From: Porphyromonadaceae bacterium UBA7042
Lineage (GTDB): Bacteria; Bacteroidota; Bacteroidia; Bacteroidales; Muribaculaceae
Length of the DNA: 11,875 nt
Assembly (NCBI GenBank): GCA_002494015.1
Contig: DLAR01000088.1
Span: 1-11,875, forward strand
Direction of reading: 5' to 3'
The notes beneath the pieces are model-generated. The model did no database searches, had not been told where the DNA came from, and was given only the letters and a program-made list of their open reading frames with translations. The translations under genes and the position numbers were made by a program. Below are positions 1 to 7,570 of this stretch, one piece after another (position 1 is the stretch's first letter; every line of letters begins with the position of its first letter).

Positions 1-23
1 ATTTGTTATTAAACAACCTCTTA
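1..23 (+). repeat. 23-bp direct repeat, copy 1
   Basis: This copy matches the one at 163-185 at 22 of 23 positions (a/t difference at the eighth base). Each copy contains a small dyad, TTGTT ... AACAA, followed by CCTCTTA. The pair is spaced 162 bp apart upstream of the outer-membrane gene. It could be a paired operator or a mobile-element scar; the sequence alone does not decide. Confidence 0.6.
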
Positions 24-162
24 TGCAGCATTTACATTTAAACGTCAGACAAAACCGTCAATCTCAGCCGATCGGATTCCACGCAAAGTAATTTCAAAAT
101 TTAAACATGAAGCTGTTTTGCATAAATGCTTTGTCGCACCCGTTCTCAGGTGTCGGACTCAC

Positions 163-185
163 ATTTGTTTTTAAACAACCTCTTA
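163..185 (+). repeat. 23-bp direct repeat, copy 2
   Basis: Second copy of the repeat at 1-23, with the same dyad TTGTT ... AACAA and trailing CCTCTTA. It lies about 30 bp upstream of the promoter-like box at 216-223, where an activator or repressor site could sit. Its function is unknown. Confidence 0.6.
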
Positions 186-215
186 AACATGGGATGATTA
201 TATAGGTTCATGCGC

Positions 216-223
216 TTACTTTG
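216..223 (+). promoter_or_regulatory. Weak Bacteroidota -7 box for the beta-barrel gene
   Basis: TTACTTTG matches the Bacteroidota -7 consensus TAnnTTTG at all but one fixed position. No clear -33 TTTG lies 19-21 bp upstream. It sits inside a 12-bp palindrome, ACTTTGCAAAGT (218-229), whose other strand reads TAACTTTG, a perfect -7 box pointing left. Transcription could therefore start in either direction here. Confidence 0.35.
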
Positions 224-402
224 CAAAGTTACATAAAATGACGTGATGTTTTTTGAACAAAACATTAAAAAAATCACATCGGGATGTAATTATTTTGAAA
301 AAATTGCGTCTAATGATTGTGAAAGGTTGCTTTTGGGAATCTTTCCGTGTGACATGTATGTCACTGGCACACGTTTCAATCAGATTATTACTTGTTGTTA
401 TT

Positions 403-2871
403 ATGAGACATTTTCAAGGGGCGGTTGCCGTGGCGACACTGCTGCTGTTTGCAATTTCGACCGCTTTCGGGGTCGATGGAAAAGGTAAAAATTCAATCTT
501 TAAGGTCAAAGGCATTGTGACCGACTCGGTCGGGACGGGCGAGTCGTTTGCGACCCTGCGCGTGTTTGCCGATGGTGACTCGCTGAAGACTGCGGCAATG
601 GGTGTGGCCGATGTCGACGGTGTGTTTTCGTTCCCCCTCCCCGCCGCGGGAACCTATGACCTGACTGTCAGCGCGACAGGCAAGGAGGACATCGAGCGTA
701 CTTTCGAGGTGACGGCGGCAAAACCGGTCTTCGACCTCGGCACCCTGACCGCCGTGACGGCCTCCAACATCCTCGGTGAGGTGACGGTGACGGCCCAGCG
801 GCCGGTGGTCATGCGCGAGATTGACCGAATCGGGTATGACGTGCAGGCCGACGACGATTCCAAAACCGTCAATCTTGACGAGATTCTCAAGAAAGTCCCG
901 CTGGTGACCGTCGACCCCGACGGCACGATAAAGGTCAAAGGCTCGACCGATTTCAAGATTTACAAGAACAACCGTCCCAACAATTCCTTTACCAAGAACG
1001 CCAAGGACATTTTCAAGGCCATCCCGGCCTCGATGATTAAGAAAATCGAGGTCATCACCGACCCCGGCGCCCGAGAGGATGCCGAAGGGGTGGGCGTGGT
1101 GCTCAACATCGTCACAATCGAAAACACCGTCATCAAGGGTGTGATGGGCAACGTGTCGGCCAACTGGAACTCCAGCAACCGCACCCCGAGCGGCAACCTC
1201 TGGATTACCTCTCAGATTGACAAGGTGACATTCTCGTTTTCGGGCGGCTACAACCATTCGAGCCGACGCGCGTCAAAAAGCCACAGCGAGGCATTCCGCC
1301 GCTACGAGGAATCAGGCGACGAGATGTTCTCCGTCTCTGAAAGCGCGGGCAGCGGCAACATGGGGTGGATAAACGGTGACGCATCCTACGAGCTTGACTC
1401 GCTCAACCTGTTCACGATGGAGCTCGGCGGCTTTTTCTACCGGTCCAAGAATGACGGCTTTACGACCACCCGCATGATGTCGGGCGATAACCTGCTCTAC
1501 AAATACACCCGCCGTGATTTAACCGACCCTTATGGGTATGCCGACTTCAACGGAAACTTCAACTACCAGCACTCGACACGCCGCAAGGGCGAGACGCTGA
1601 CTCTTTCCTACGCCATCTCAACGACAAAGCAGAACCAGACCGCCAGCGGAAACTATGAGGAAATCGTCAACGCGCCGATGCCTTATACCGGCACCCGCAA
1701 CGACTTTGACCTGCGCTATATCGAACAGACGGTGCAGGCCGACTGGACCCGACCCGTCAACGAGCACAACAAGTTTGACATCGGAGGCAAGTTTATACAC
1801 CGCAAGAACCACAGCATATCCACCAACGAGTATATCGGCGCGCCCGCGATGGACAGCCACAGCGACTTCTCCCACCTGACCACCATCGGGGCCCTTTATG
1901 CCGACTACCGGCTGAACCTCGGGCACTTCGGCGCGCGGGCCGGCGTGCGTTACGAATACTCCCATCTCGCGGCCAAATATCTCGACGGGTCGCAGGAGCC
2001 TTTCGGCAGCGACCTCAACGACGTGGTGCCCAACGCCGCCATCTCGTGGAACATCAATGATGCCAACTCGCTGAGAATCTCCTACGGCACTTCAATCTCC
2101 CGCCCGGGCATCAGCTACCTCAACCCGATACGCACCGAGACCCCCACGTCGGTATCCTACGGCAACCCGCGCCTCGGAAGCGCCCGCGTGCAGTCGTTCA
2201 ACCTCAACTACGGACTCATAAGCTCCAACGTCAACATCGACTTCAACTCCGGTTACTCGTTCAGCAACAACGGCATCATCTCGTCAATGTGGACCGGCGA
2301 AGACAATATAACATATTCGACCTACGCCAACGGGGGCCGTACCCGCAACTTCAACGCAGGACTATATTTCCAGTGGACCATCACCCCCAAGACATCCTTA
2401 ATGACCAACGCCTCGCTGCGCTACATGTACCAGCGCAACCCGTCGCTCAACATCCATGCCGACGGCTGGAGCGGCAGCGTGTGGGGGCGCATACAGCAGA
2501 AACTCCCGTGGAAAATCACCGCCAACCTCAGTCTCAACTACTGGAGCGGGTTCAAGAACCTCTATGGCGACTATACCTGCCCCGGCATATCGTCCCTCGA
2601 CTACACCATCTCACTTCGCCGCGCCTTCCTCAAGGAAGACCGTCTGAACGTCAACGTCAGCATCAGCAACCCGGTAGGCCCCTCCACAAGCCGCACCCTC
2701 TACACCGAAAGCAACACGGGCTTCTATGGCGAGTCGATGACGGTGAACAACTTCCGCAAACTAATGTGGGTAAGCGTATCATGGCGATTCGGCAACCTCA
2801 ACGCATCGGTCAAGAAAACCGCCAAAAGCATCAGCAACGACGACCTCGACGGCCAGCGCAAGGAACATTGA
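403..2871 (+). CDS. Outer-membrane beta-barrel protein with carboxypeptidase-regulatory-like domain (TonB-receptor-like)
   Basis: The 822-residue product begins with a signal peptide (MRHFQGAVAVATLLLFAIST, then AFG), which is why I chose ATG 403 over the in-frame ATG at 253. Residues about 34-115 resemble the carboxypeptidase-regulatory-like beta sandwich found at the N-terminus of Bacteroidota outer-membrane proteins. Residues about 125-240 resemble a TonB-receptor plug, with the typical stretch PGAREDAEGVGVVLNIVT. The remainder is rich in alternating aromatic and polar strands, as in the OMP_b-brl_3 class of barrels. It ends with the family-typical SWRFGNL followed by a short basic tail containing NDD. 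The role is inferred to be outer-membrane transport or binding of an unknown ligand. There is no adjacent SusD-like gene, so it is not a classical SusC pair. A 66-bp gap carrying its own promoter separates it from ruvB. Confidence 0.85.
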   Translation: MRHFQGAVAVATLLLFAISTAFGVDGKGKNSIFKVKGIVTDSVGTGESFATLRVFADGDSLKTAAMGVADVDGVFSFPLPAAGTYDLTVSATGKEDIERTFEVTAAKPVFDLGTLTAVTASNILGEVTVTAQRPVVMREIDRIGYDVQADDDSKTVNLDEILKKVPLVTVDPDGTIKVKGSTDFKIYKNNRPNNSFTKNAKDIFKAIPASMIKKIEVITDPGAREDAEGVGVVLNIVTIENTVIKGVMGNVSANWNSSNRTPSGNLWITSQIDKVTFSFSGGYNHSSRRASKSHSEAFRRYEESGDEMFSVSESAGSGNMGWINGDASYELDSLNLFTMELGGFFYRSKNDGFTTTRMMSGDNLLYKYTRRDLTDPYGYADFNGNFNYQHSTRRKGETLTLSYAISTTKQNQTASGNYEEIVNAPMPYTGTRNDFDLRYIEQTVQADWTRPVNEHNKFDIGGKFIHRKNHSISTNEYIGAPAMDSHSDFSHLTTIGALYADYRLNLGHFGARAGVRYEYSHLAAKYLDGSQEPFGSDLNDVVPNAAISWNINDANSLRISYGTSISRPGISYLNPIRTETPTSVSYGNPRLGSARVQSFNLNYGLISSNVNIDFNSGYSFSNNGIISSMWTGEDNITYSTYANGGRTRNFNAGLYFQWTITPKTSLMTNASLRYMYQRNPSLNIHADGWSGSVWGRIQQKLPWKITANLSLNYWSGFKNLYGDYTCPGISSLDYTISLRRAFLKEDRLNVNVSISNPVGPSTSRTLYTESNTGFYGESMTVNNFRKLMWVSVSWRFGNLNASVKKTAKSISNDDLDGQRKEH

Positions 2872-2905
2872 CGGTTTAAGTTTATCAGACCGGGAAAAAA
2901 ATTCG

Positions 2906-2913
2906 TATCTTTG
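2906..2913 (+). promoter_or_regulatory. Promoter -7 box for ruvB
   Basis: TATCTTTG is a perfect match to the Bacteroidota TAnnTTTG -7 consensus. The upstream -33 region (TTTA at 2881-2884) is only a partial match. Transcription would start near 2919, giving a leader of about 20 nt before the ruvB ATG at 2938. No terminator hairpin is evident between the beta-barrel gene and this box, so some read-through is possible. Confidence 0.7.
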
Positions 2914-2937
2914 TCACTCATTAAGGAATAAACTGCA

Positions 2938-3978
2938 ATGAGTGACAATTTTGATATACGCACTGCCGCCGACGTGTCAGGTAGCGAGCGCGACCGAGAC
3001 ATCGAAAAAGCGTTGCGCCCCTCCCAGTTTGACTCGTTCAGCGGGCAGGAAAAAATTGTCGAGAACCTGAAAGTATTCGTAGCCGCCGCCCGTATGCGCG
3101 GCGAGGCTCTCGACCACCTGCTGCTGCACGGCCCTCCCGGACTCGGCAAAACGACCCTCGCCGGAATCATCGCCAACGAGCTCGGAGTGAATTTCAAGGT
3201 AACATCGGGACCGGTTCTCGACAAGCCGGGCGACCTTGCGGGGATTCTCACGTCGCTGGAAGAAAACGACGTGCTTTTCATCGACGAAATTCACCGCCTC
3301 AGCCCCATCGTGGAGGAATATCTCTACTCGGCGATGGAGGACTACCGCATCGACATAATGATCGACAAAGGGCCCGGGGCGCGCTCGGTCCAGTTGTCGC
3401 TGTCACCGTTCACCCTCGTCGGGGCCACGACGCGCAGCGGGTTGCTGACATCGCCGCTCCGCGCGCGATTCGGCATCAACTGCCACTTGGAATACTACGA
3501 CCACGAGATACTGGAGCGCATCATCCTGCGCTCGGCATCGCTGCTGCGCGTAAAATGCACAGGCGAGGCTGCCCACGAAATAGCAATGCGCAGCCGCGGC
3601 ACGCCCCGAATCGCCAACGCCCTGCTGCGGCGCGTCCGCGACTTCGCACAAGTCAAGGGATCGGGAATCATCGACCCGGAAATCGCGCGCTTTTCGCTTG
3701 AGGCACTGAATATCGACAAATATGGTCTCGACGAAATCGACAACAAGATTCTGACGACGATTATAACCAAGTTTGGAGGCGGCCCCGTGGGGCTCGGCAC
3801 CATCGCCACCGCCCTCGGCGAAGACCCCGGGACAATCGAGGAAGTCTACGAGCCGTTCCTCATCAAGGAAGGCTTCATCAACCGCACCCCACGCGGCCGC
3901 GAAGTCACCGCCCTCGCCTACTCCCACCTCGGCCACAAACGCGGCACCGGCAACGACCTCTTTTCAATGGAGAATTGA
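2938..3978 (+). CDS. ruvB: Holliday junction branch migration ATPase RuvB
   Basis: The 346-residue product is RuvB, the hexameric AAA+ motor that, with RuvA, drives branch migration of Holliday junctions in recombinational repair. Visible landmarks are the Walker A GPPGLGKT (65-72), Walker B with DE at 116-117 in FIDEIHRLSP, the sensor 1/arginine-finger region GATTRSGLLTSPLRARFG (162-179), the sensor 2 motif GTPR (221-224), and a C-terminal winged-helix DNA-binding domain containing GLGTIATALGEDPGTIEEVYEP. Length and motif order are normal. The last residues, SMEN, and the stop codon are encoded at the edge of a heptad repeat array starting at 3970, so the native C-terminus may have been replaced by the insertion that follows. 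It probably once formed a unit with the flippase gene downstream. Confidence 0.97.
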   Translation: MSDNFDIRTAADVSGSERDRDIEKALRPSQFDSFSGQEKIVENLKVFVAAARMRGEALDHLLLHGPPGLGKTTLAGIIANELGVNFKVTSGPVLDKPGDLAGILTSLEENDVLFIDEIHRLSPIVEEYLYSAMEDYRIDIMIDKGPGARSVQLSLSPFTLVGATTRSGLLTSPLRARFGINCHLEYYDHEILERIILRSASLLRVKCTGEAAHEIAMRSRGTPRIANALLRRVRDFAQVKGSGIIDPEIARFSLEALNIDKYGLDEIDNKILTTIITKFGGGPVGLGTIATALGEDPGTIEEVYEPFLIKEGFINRTPRGREVTALAYSHLGHKRGTGNDLFSMEN

Positions 3979-3997
3979 AAATTGAAAATTGAGAATT
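3970..3997 (+). repeat. Heptad array, left flank of the four-helix-bundle cassette
   Basis: Four perfect tandem copies of a 7-bp unit GARAATT occur in the order GAGAATT, GAAAATT, GAAAATT, GAGAATT. The ruvB stop codon (TGA, 3976-3978) lies inside the array. Its reverse complement matches the array at 4421-4448 at 27 of 28 positions, so the two arrays form inverted flanks around the small gene between them. Confidence 0.85.
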
Positions 3998-4032
3998 TCA
4001 CTTATCATCATCTAAACTTCTATAAAAATACG

Positions 4033-4410
4033 ATGGTTCTGACTGGAAATATTATCGTAGACAAGTCCTATCTGTTCGCTGTCAGAATAGTGAAACTATA
4101 TAAATTCTTATACCAGAATTTTAAAGAGTCAACTCTTTCTAAACAAATATTACGTTGCGGCACAAGCATAGGTGCAAATGTAGCCGAAAGCCAAAATGCA
4201 CAGAGCTATCCAGATTTTATAAGTAAGCTTAATATAGCGCTAAAGGAGACTGATGAAACCAAATTTTGGATAAATCTGCTTTATGACACCGAGTATATAA
4301 ATGAGTCTCAATTTCAGTCATTAAGTTCAGATGTTGAAGAAATATCCAAATTACTGACCTCCATCATCATTAGCAGCAAAGACAAGCAGCGCAAACAAAC
4401 AGATAAATGA
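4033..4410 (+). CDS. Four-helix-bundle protein (23S rRNA intervening-sequence / S23 family)
   Basis: The 125-residue, all-helical product belongs to the four-helix-bundle family first described from intervening sequences in 23S rRNA genes and related to the Avd accessory proteins of diversity-generating retroelements. Hallmarks are the N-terminal IIVDKSYLFAVRIVKLYKFL, the central RCGTSIGANVAES (41-53), and DFISKLNIALKETDETKFWI (61-80). Family members form multimers with a basic surface; their cellular role is not settled. ATG 4033 is preferred because family proteins start close to this motif; an upstream in-frame TTG at 3982 lies within the repeat array. The gene is strikingly AT-rich: 16 of 60 bases are G or C at 4081-4140, against 45 of 60 in nearby ruvB (3781-3840). 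With its inverted heptad flanks it looks like a transferred cassette. No reverse transcriptase, template repeat or rRNA is nearby. Confidence 0.88.
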   Translation: MVLTGNIIVDKSYLFAVRIVKLYKFLYQNFKESTLSKQILRCGTSIGANVAESQNAQSYPDFISKLNIALKETDETKFWINLLYDTEYINESQFQSLSSDVEEISKLLTSIIISSKDKQRKQTDK

Positions 4411-4420
4411 TTTAATAAAT

Positions 4421-4452
4421 AATTCTCAATTTTCAATTCTCAATTCTCAATT
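4421..4452 (-). repeat. Heptad array, right flank of the four-helix-bundle cassette
   Basis: The top strand reads AATTCTC, AATTTTC, AATTCTC, AATTCTC and a final AATT: four heptads plus a partial unit, in the opposite orientation to the array at 3970-3997. It begins 10 bp after the stop codon of the four-helix-bundle gene and ends 6 bp before the flippase ATG (4459), so it has replaced or displaced the flippase leader. Confidence 0.85.
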
Positions 4453-4458
4453 ATAAAG

Positions 4459-5955
4459 ATGGGCAGTGTCAAGAGTCTTGCCAAGGATACGGCGATTTAC
4501 GGGTTAAGCAGCATTATAGGACGGTTTCTGAACTGGTGCCTTGTGCCGATGTACACCCACGCGTTCCTTCAGGCCGAATATGGCGTGGTAACTATCGTAT
4601 ATACGGTTGTAGCCATCGCACTGATTGTTCTTACCTATGGGATGGAGACCGGCTTTTTCCGCTTTTCGGTCCACGAGCGGTATGATGACCCGATGGAGGT
4701 CTACTCCACCTCGCTGATTTCGCTGGGAATCTCGTCGTCACTATTTATCGTGGCGGTCATGCTGTGCCTCGGGCCTATCGCCGATGTGATGGAATGCGCG
4801 GGACATGAAAGCTACATCGCCATGATGGCCGTCGCGGTCGCCATTGACGCATTCACCGCGTTGCCATTCTCCTATCTGCGTTTTAGGAAAAAGGCGATGC
4901 GTTTCGCGATGCTAAAGCTGATAAACATCGCCTGCAATATCGGCCTGAACATATTTTTTATCCTCATCTGCCCTTGGCTGTGGGAAAACACCCCGGGATG
5001 GATTGCATGGTTCTATGACCCGGATTTCGGCATCGGCTACATTTTCCTTGCCAACCTCATCTCCTCGGCGGTGAACCTGTTGCTGCTGCTCCCCGAGCTG
5101 CGCGGGTTCCGCTACCGTTTCAACTCCGCGCTGTGGAAAGAGATGATCGTCTACTCGTGGCCGCTGCTCGTGCTCGGACTCGCCGGAGTGATGAACCAGT
5201 CAATCTACTCGATTCTGTTCCCGTTTATCTACCCTGACAAGGCCGAGGCTACCGCACAGGTGGGTATCTACGGTGCCAATTACAAGATTGCCATCGTCAT
5301 GGTGATGTTCATTCAGGCATTCCGTTTCGCCTATGAGCCTTTCATCTTCGCCCGGTCGCGCGACAAGGGTGAGGACAGGCTGCAAAGCTACCGCGACGCG
5401 ATGAAATATTTCGTCATTTTTGCTATGGCGATTTTCCTCGGGGTGATGTTCTATCTCGACATCCTGCGCTACTTCATCTCCCCCAACTATTTCAGCGGCC
5501 TGAGAGTTGTGCCGATAGTGATGCTGGCCGAATTTTTCTTCGGAATATTCTTCAATCTGTCGCTATGGTACAAGCTGACCGACAAGACCATCTGGGGGAC
5601 ATGGTTCTCGCTGCTGGGCCTCGCCGTCACGATCGCGCTCAATGTCATCCTCGTACCCCGCATGGGTTACATGGGTTGCGCATGGGCCGCGTTTGCCTGC
5701 TACGGGACGATGATGGTCGTCAGCTACATCGTGGGCCGTGCCAAGTATCCCATCGGCTACAATGTGCCACGACTGATGCTATACTTCACCCTTGCCCTCG
5801 GCCTCTATGGGCTGTCAGTCTTGATTACCATCCCGGGCCACCCGTGGCTCAACATGGCAATCCGCACTCCCCTGCTGCTGCTCTACTTCTTCGCAGCCGT
5901 CAAAATTGAAAAAATCCCCATCCCGGGACTCGGAAAACTTCTCGGCCGTGCCTGA
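4459..5955 (+). CDS. Polysaccharide/oligosaccharide flippase-like membrane protein (Wzx/MATE superfamily)
   Basis: The 498-residue product is almost entirely hydrophobic helices separated by short charged loops, consistent with 12-14 membrane segments. The N-terminus (SLAKDTAIYGLSSIIGRFLN) and PMYTHAFLQAEYGVVTIVYT are typical of Wzx-like members of the MOP superfamily that move lipid-linked sugar repeat units across the inner membrane. Conserved-looking features include the basic loop RFRKKAMRF (about 141-149) and FRFAYEPFIFARS in the second half. There is no glycosyltransferase or polymerase beside it, so the substrate cannot be named; a role in surface polysaccharide or lipid-linked glycan export is inferred. 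It follows the heptad-flanked cassette by 6 bp, has no recognisable promoter of its own, and is probably read from the ruvB promoter. It ends before a terminator and REP-like cluster. Confidence 0.88.
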   Translation: MGSVKSLAKDTAIYGLSSIIGRFLNWCLVPMYTHAFLQAEYGVVTIVYTVVAIALIVLTYGMETGFFRFSVHERYDDPMEVYSTSLISLGISSSLFIVAVMLCLGPIADVMECAGHESYIAMMAVAVAIDAFTALPFSYLRFRKKAMRFAMLKLINIACNIGLNIFFILICPWLWENTPGWIAWFYDPDFGIGYIFLANLISSAVNLLLLLPELRGFRYRFNSALWKEMIVYSWPLLVLGLAGVMNQSIYSILFPFIYPDKAEATAQVGIYGANYKIAIVMVMFIQAFRFAYEPFIFARSRDKGEDRLQSYRDAMKYFVIFAMAIFLGVMFYLDILRYFISPNYFSGLRVVPIVMLAEFFFGIFFNLSLWYKLTDKTIWGTWFSLLGLAVTIALNVILVPRMGYMGCAWAAFACYGTMMVVSYIVGRAKYPIGYNVPRLMLYFTLALGLYGLSVLITIPGHPWLNMAIRTPLLLLYFFAAVKIEKIPIPGLGKLLGRA

Positions 5956-5996
5956 CCAAAGTCTTTGCGAGAGTAAAAGGGTCGTGTTTCATAACG

Positions 5997-6209
5997 ATAA
6001 TCCGAAGGATTATTCTTTGAATAGCCGGGGGTTGCGCCTGCGTAACCCCCGGAAAAACAAAAAAAATAATGATTGAATCTGTAAAGATTCTTCATCGAGT
6101 GCATCTTGTTGAAGAATCTTTACAGATTCTTTTATAAATGCGTTTTCCACACCGTAGGTTGCATCCATGCAACCTACGGCTATTCAAGGGAGCAATCTTT
6201 ACAGATTGC
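5997..6209. repeat. REP-like cluster of palindromes between convergent genes
   Basis: Five palindromes follow one another in about 210 bp: a 7-bp stem (5997-6003/6007-6013); a GC-rich stem of 9 bp, extendable to 12 (6025-6033/6044-6052); a perfect 20-bp stem (6075-6094/6110-6129); a perfect 13-bp stem with a 2-nt loop (6152-6164/6167-6179); and a 7-bp stem (6192-6198/6203-6209). TTGAATAGCCG at 6017-6027 recurs exactly inverted at 6177-6187, and in both cases it continues as NNGGTTGC, so the GC-rich and 13-bp palindromes are divergent copies of one unit facing each other. AATCTTTACAGATT occurs at 6115-6128 and 6194-6207 and inverted at 6076-6089. This resembles paired REP/BIME elements of the kind spread by REP-associated tyrosine transposases; that link is inference. 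Confidence 0.7.
6075..6138 (+). terminator. Likely factor-independent terminator after the flippase gene
   Basis: A perfect 20-bp stem, GAATCTGTAAAGATTCTTCA with its complement at 6110-6129, encloses a 15-nt loop. It is followed on the plus strand by TCTTTTAT. On the minus strand the stem is followed by AATCATTATTTTTT, also U-rich, so it may stop transcription from both convergent genes. It is also one of the palindromes of the surrounding REP-like cluster. Confidence 0.6.
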
Positions 6210-6238
6210 GGGTCTTTTTGCATTCTTGACAATCGCGT

Positions 6239-7519
6239 TCAAAACTCGTAGCGGGAGCTGAGGTTGACGAGAAGGGCCGATGAGAGACCCGAGGTGTGAC
6301 CGGCAGCCGGATTGTGGTAGGCTGTCGAGGGATGAATGGTGAAGTCATAGTGGCTCAGCTCATACCCCACGGTGGCCCGTGCGCTGAAGTGATTGGAAAA
6401 ACGCATGATGGTTCCGATGTTCACACGTCCCACCATCGTGCCGCTGCCTGCCTCGACCGCATTGTCGATGGCATTGAGACGGAAGTTGTGGTAATAGCCT
6501 ATGCCGGCCTCGGCAGTCAGGCTGACTCGATTGCTGCAGACGTGGGTGTAGACGGGCGACAGGACCGCTCCGAGACTGTGAAGTGGGGCGATATAGGTGC
6601 GGTCGTGGCGGATGTCGACAATGAGGGGTGTCGACAGAAGTCCGAGGTCGAGAGCAAGGCTCCAGTGGTCACTGAATGCCGCCGCGCCTCGGAAACCGGC
6701 CGTCAGCGCGGGGAGCCGCACGATGCTGCGGCCGTCGCCGAGCGACACATGCCCCAGCGGGAGCGAAAGTCCTGTTTCAAGCGAAAGATAGGAGAAATTG
6801 TGGTTAGGCTCCATCGCCTTAATCCTTATGTCGAGCTGCCGCCGGTCAAAAAGCAGGTCGCCCAGATAATACCCGAGACGCGTGGCAAGAATGCCGATTC
6901 CTGCACCCGCAACCACGTCGGTCGGGAAGTGATGGCGGTCGACCACCCGCTCGACCGCGACCCCGGTTGCGACAGTATAGGCCCCGATTGTGTACCACGG
7001 TGACCGCCACCCGAGTTCCTCGGCCACCATCGTGGCCCCCATGAACGCCCATGCCGAGTGTCCCGAGGGGAACGAGCGGGAATCAGAACCGTCGGGACGC
7101 GGGGAATCGACACCGTGTTTCAACCCGTAGACCGTACCGGCCATCAAGGCGGTGGCAACAGCCTGAGACACAACCATGCGTCCCCACCCCGAGCGAGTGG
7201 GCTGTCCGGCTATTTTCATAATCCAAGGCAGTGCCATCGGGGCATATTGCAGATAGTCGGCTCCATGATCGCTGCGACCTCCGGGAGAGGCGACATGATA
7301 TGAACGGGGATAAGCGTAATGTCCCGCAAAACCGAGGCCGAGCATCCCGGCACCGGCGGCGGCAGGCACCCAGTCATGGCGCACGGCGGACGGCAATTCC
7401 ACCACGCTGTCGCCCGTCAATGCCAGCGGCACACTGTCACGCGACAGCGTGTTACCCCTCGATGACTGGACGACAAGAGCGACGGTGGCTAAAAAAACGA
7501 AAAAGCGGCATAACTTCAT
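6239..7519 (-). CDS. PAP2-family phosphatase with C-terminal outer-membrane beta-barrel-like domain
   Basis: The 426-residue product starts with a signal peptide (MKLCRFFVFLATVALVVQSS). All three PAP2 motifs are present: KHGVDSPRP (K134, R141, P142), PSGH (151-154, with catalytic H154), and RVVDRHHFPTD (R191, H197, D201); the serine usual before the motif-3 arginine is glutamate here. Family members remove phosphate from lipids or small phosphomonoesters using a phosphohistidine intermediate, usually facing the periplasm. From about residue 230 the sequence changes to alternating amphipathic strands with turns (LSLETGLSLPLGHVSLGDGR, FSARATVGYELSHYDF) and ends in SSRYEF, the terminal aromatic expected of an outer-membrane barrel. 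Ordinary PAP2 enzymes are about 200-250 residues, so the second half is an added domain. It follows the GH30 gene by 51 bp with no good promoter between them, suggesting co-transcription. The substrate is unknown. Confidence 0.88.
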   Translation of the reverse strand: MKLCRFFVFLATVALVVQSSRGNTLSRDSVPLALTGDSVVELPSAVRHDWVPAAAGAGMLGLGFAGHYAYPRSYHVASPGGRSDHGADYLQYAPMALPWIMKIAGQPTRSGWGRMVVSQAVATALMAGTVYGLKHGVDSPRPDGSDSRSFPSGHSAWAFMGATMVAEELGWRSPWYTIGAYTVATGVAVERVVDRHHFPTDVVAGAGIGILATRLGYYLGDLLFDRRQLDIRIKAMEPNHNFSYLSLETGLSLPLGHVSLGDGRSIVRLPALTAGFRGAAAFSDHWSLALDLGLLSTPLIVDIRHDRTYIAPLHSLGAVLSPVYTHVCSNRVSLTAEAGIGYYHNFRLNAIDNAVEAGSGTMVGRVNIGTIMRFSNHFSARATVGYELSHYDFTIHPSTAYHNPAAGHTSGLSSALLVNLSSRYEF

Positions 7520-7570
7520 ACCATTATCTAACGCAAGAATGGCACGATAAGTTATACCGCAATATAAAAT

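Larger units (their letters stand above)
1..402. other. Non-coding leader upstream of the outer-membrane beta-barrel gene
   Basis: I see no convincing gene here. An open frame extends upstream from the beta-barrel gene to position 253, but its first 50 codons look like random translation and precede an obvious signal peptide starting at 403. The region is AT-rich, carries two copies of a 23-bp repeat (1-23 and 163-185) and a weak promoter-like box near 216-223, and would give a 5' leader of about 170 nt if that box is used. Confidence 0.6.

Noticed and set aside
224..231. A perfect -7 box TAACTTTG on the minus strand
   Set aside because: No gene on the minus strand follows within the window, and the box arises from a palindrome with the plus-strand box. 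It remains possible if a divergent gene lies beyond the left edge.
253..402. N-terminal extension of the beta-barrel gene from ATG 253
   Set aside because: The 50 extra residues look like translated non-coding DNA and would bury the clear signal peptide starting at 403.
493..1257. A 254-codon open frame on the minus strand
   Set aside because: It lies antisense inside the beta-barrel gene, has low-complexity composition and no recognisable domain; GC-rich genes commonly produce such shadows.
3970..4452. The heptad arrays as a CRISPR or diversity-generating retroelement template
   Set aside because: The units are 7 bp, tandem without spacers, and no reverse transcriptase, cas gene or variable repeat is present.
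6296..7003. A 235-codon open frame on the plus strand
   Set aside because: It is antisense to the PAP2 gene, whose catalytic motifs prove the minus strand is coding.
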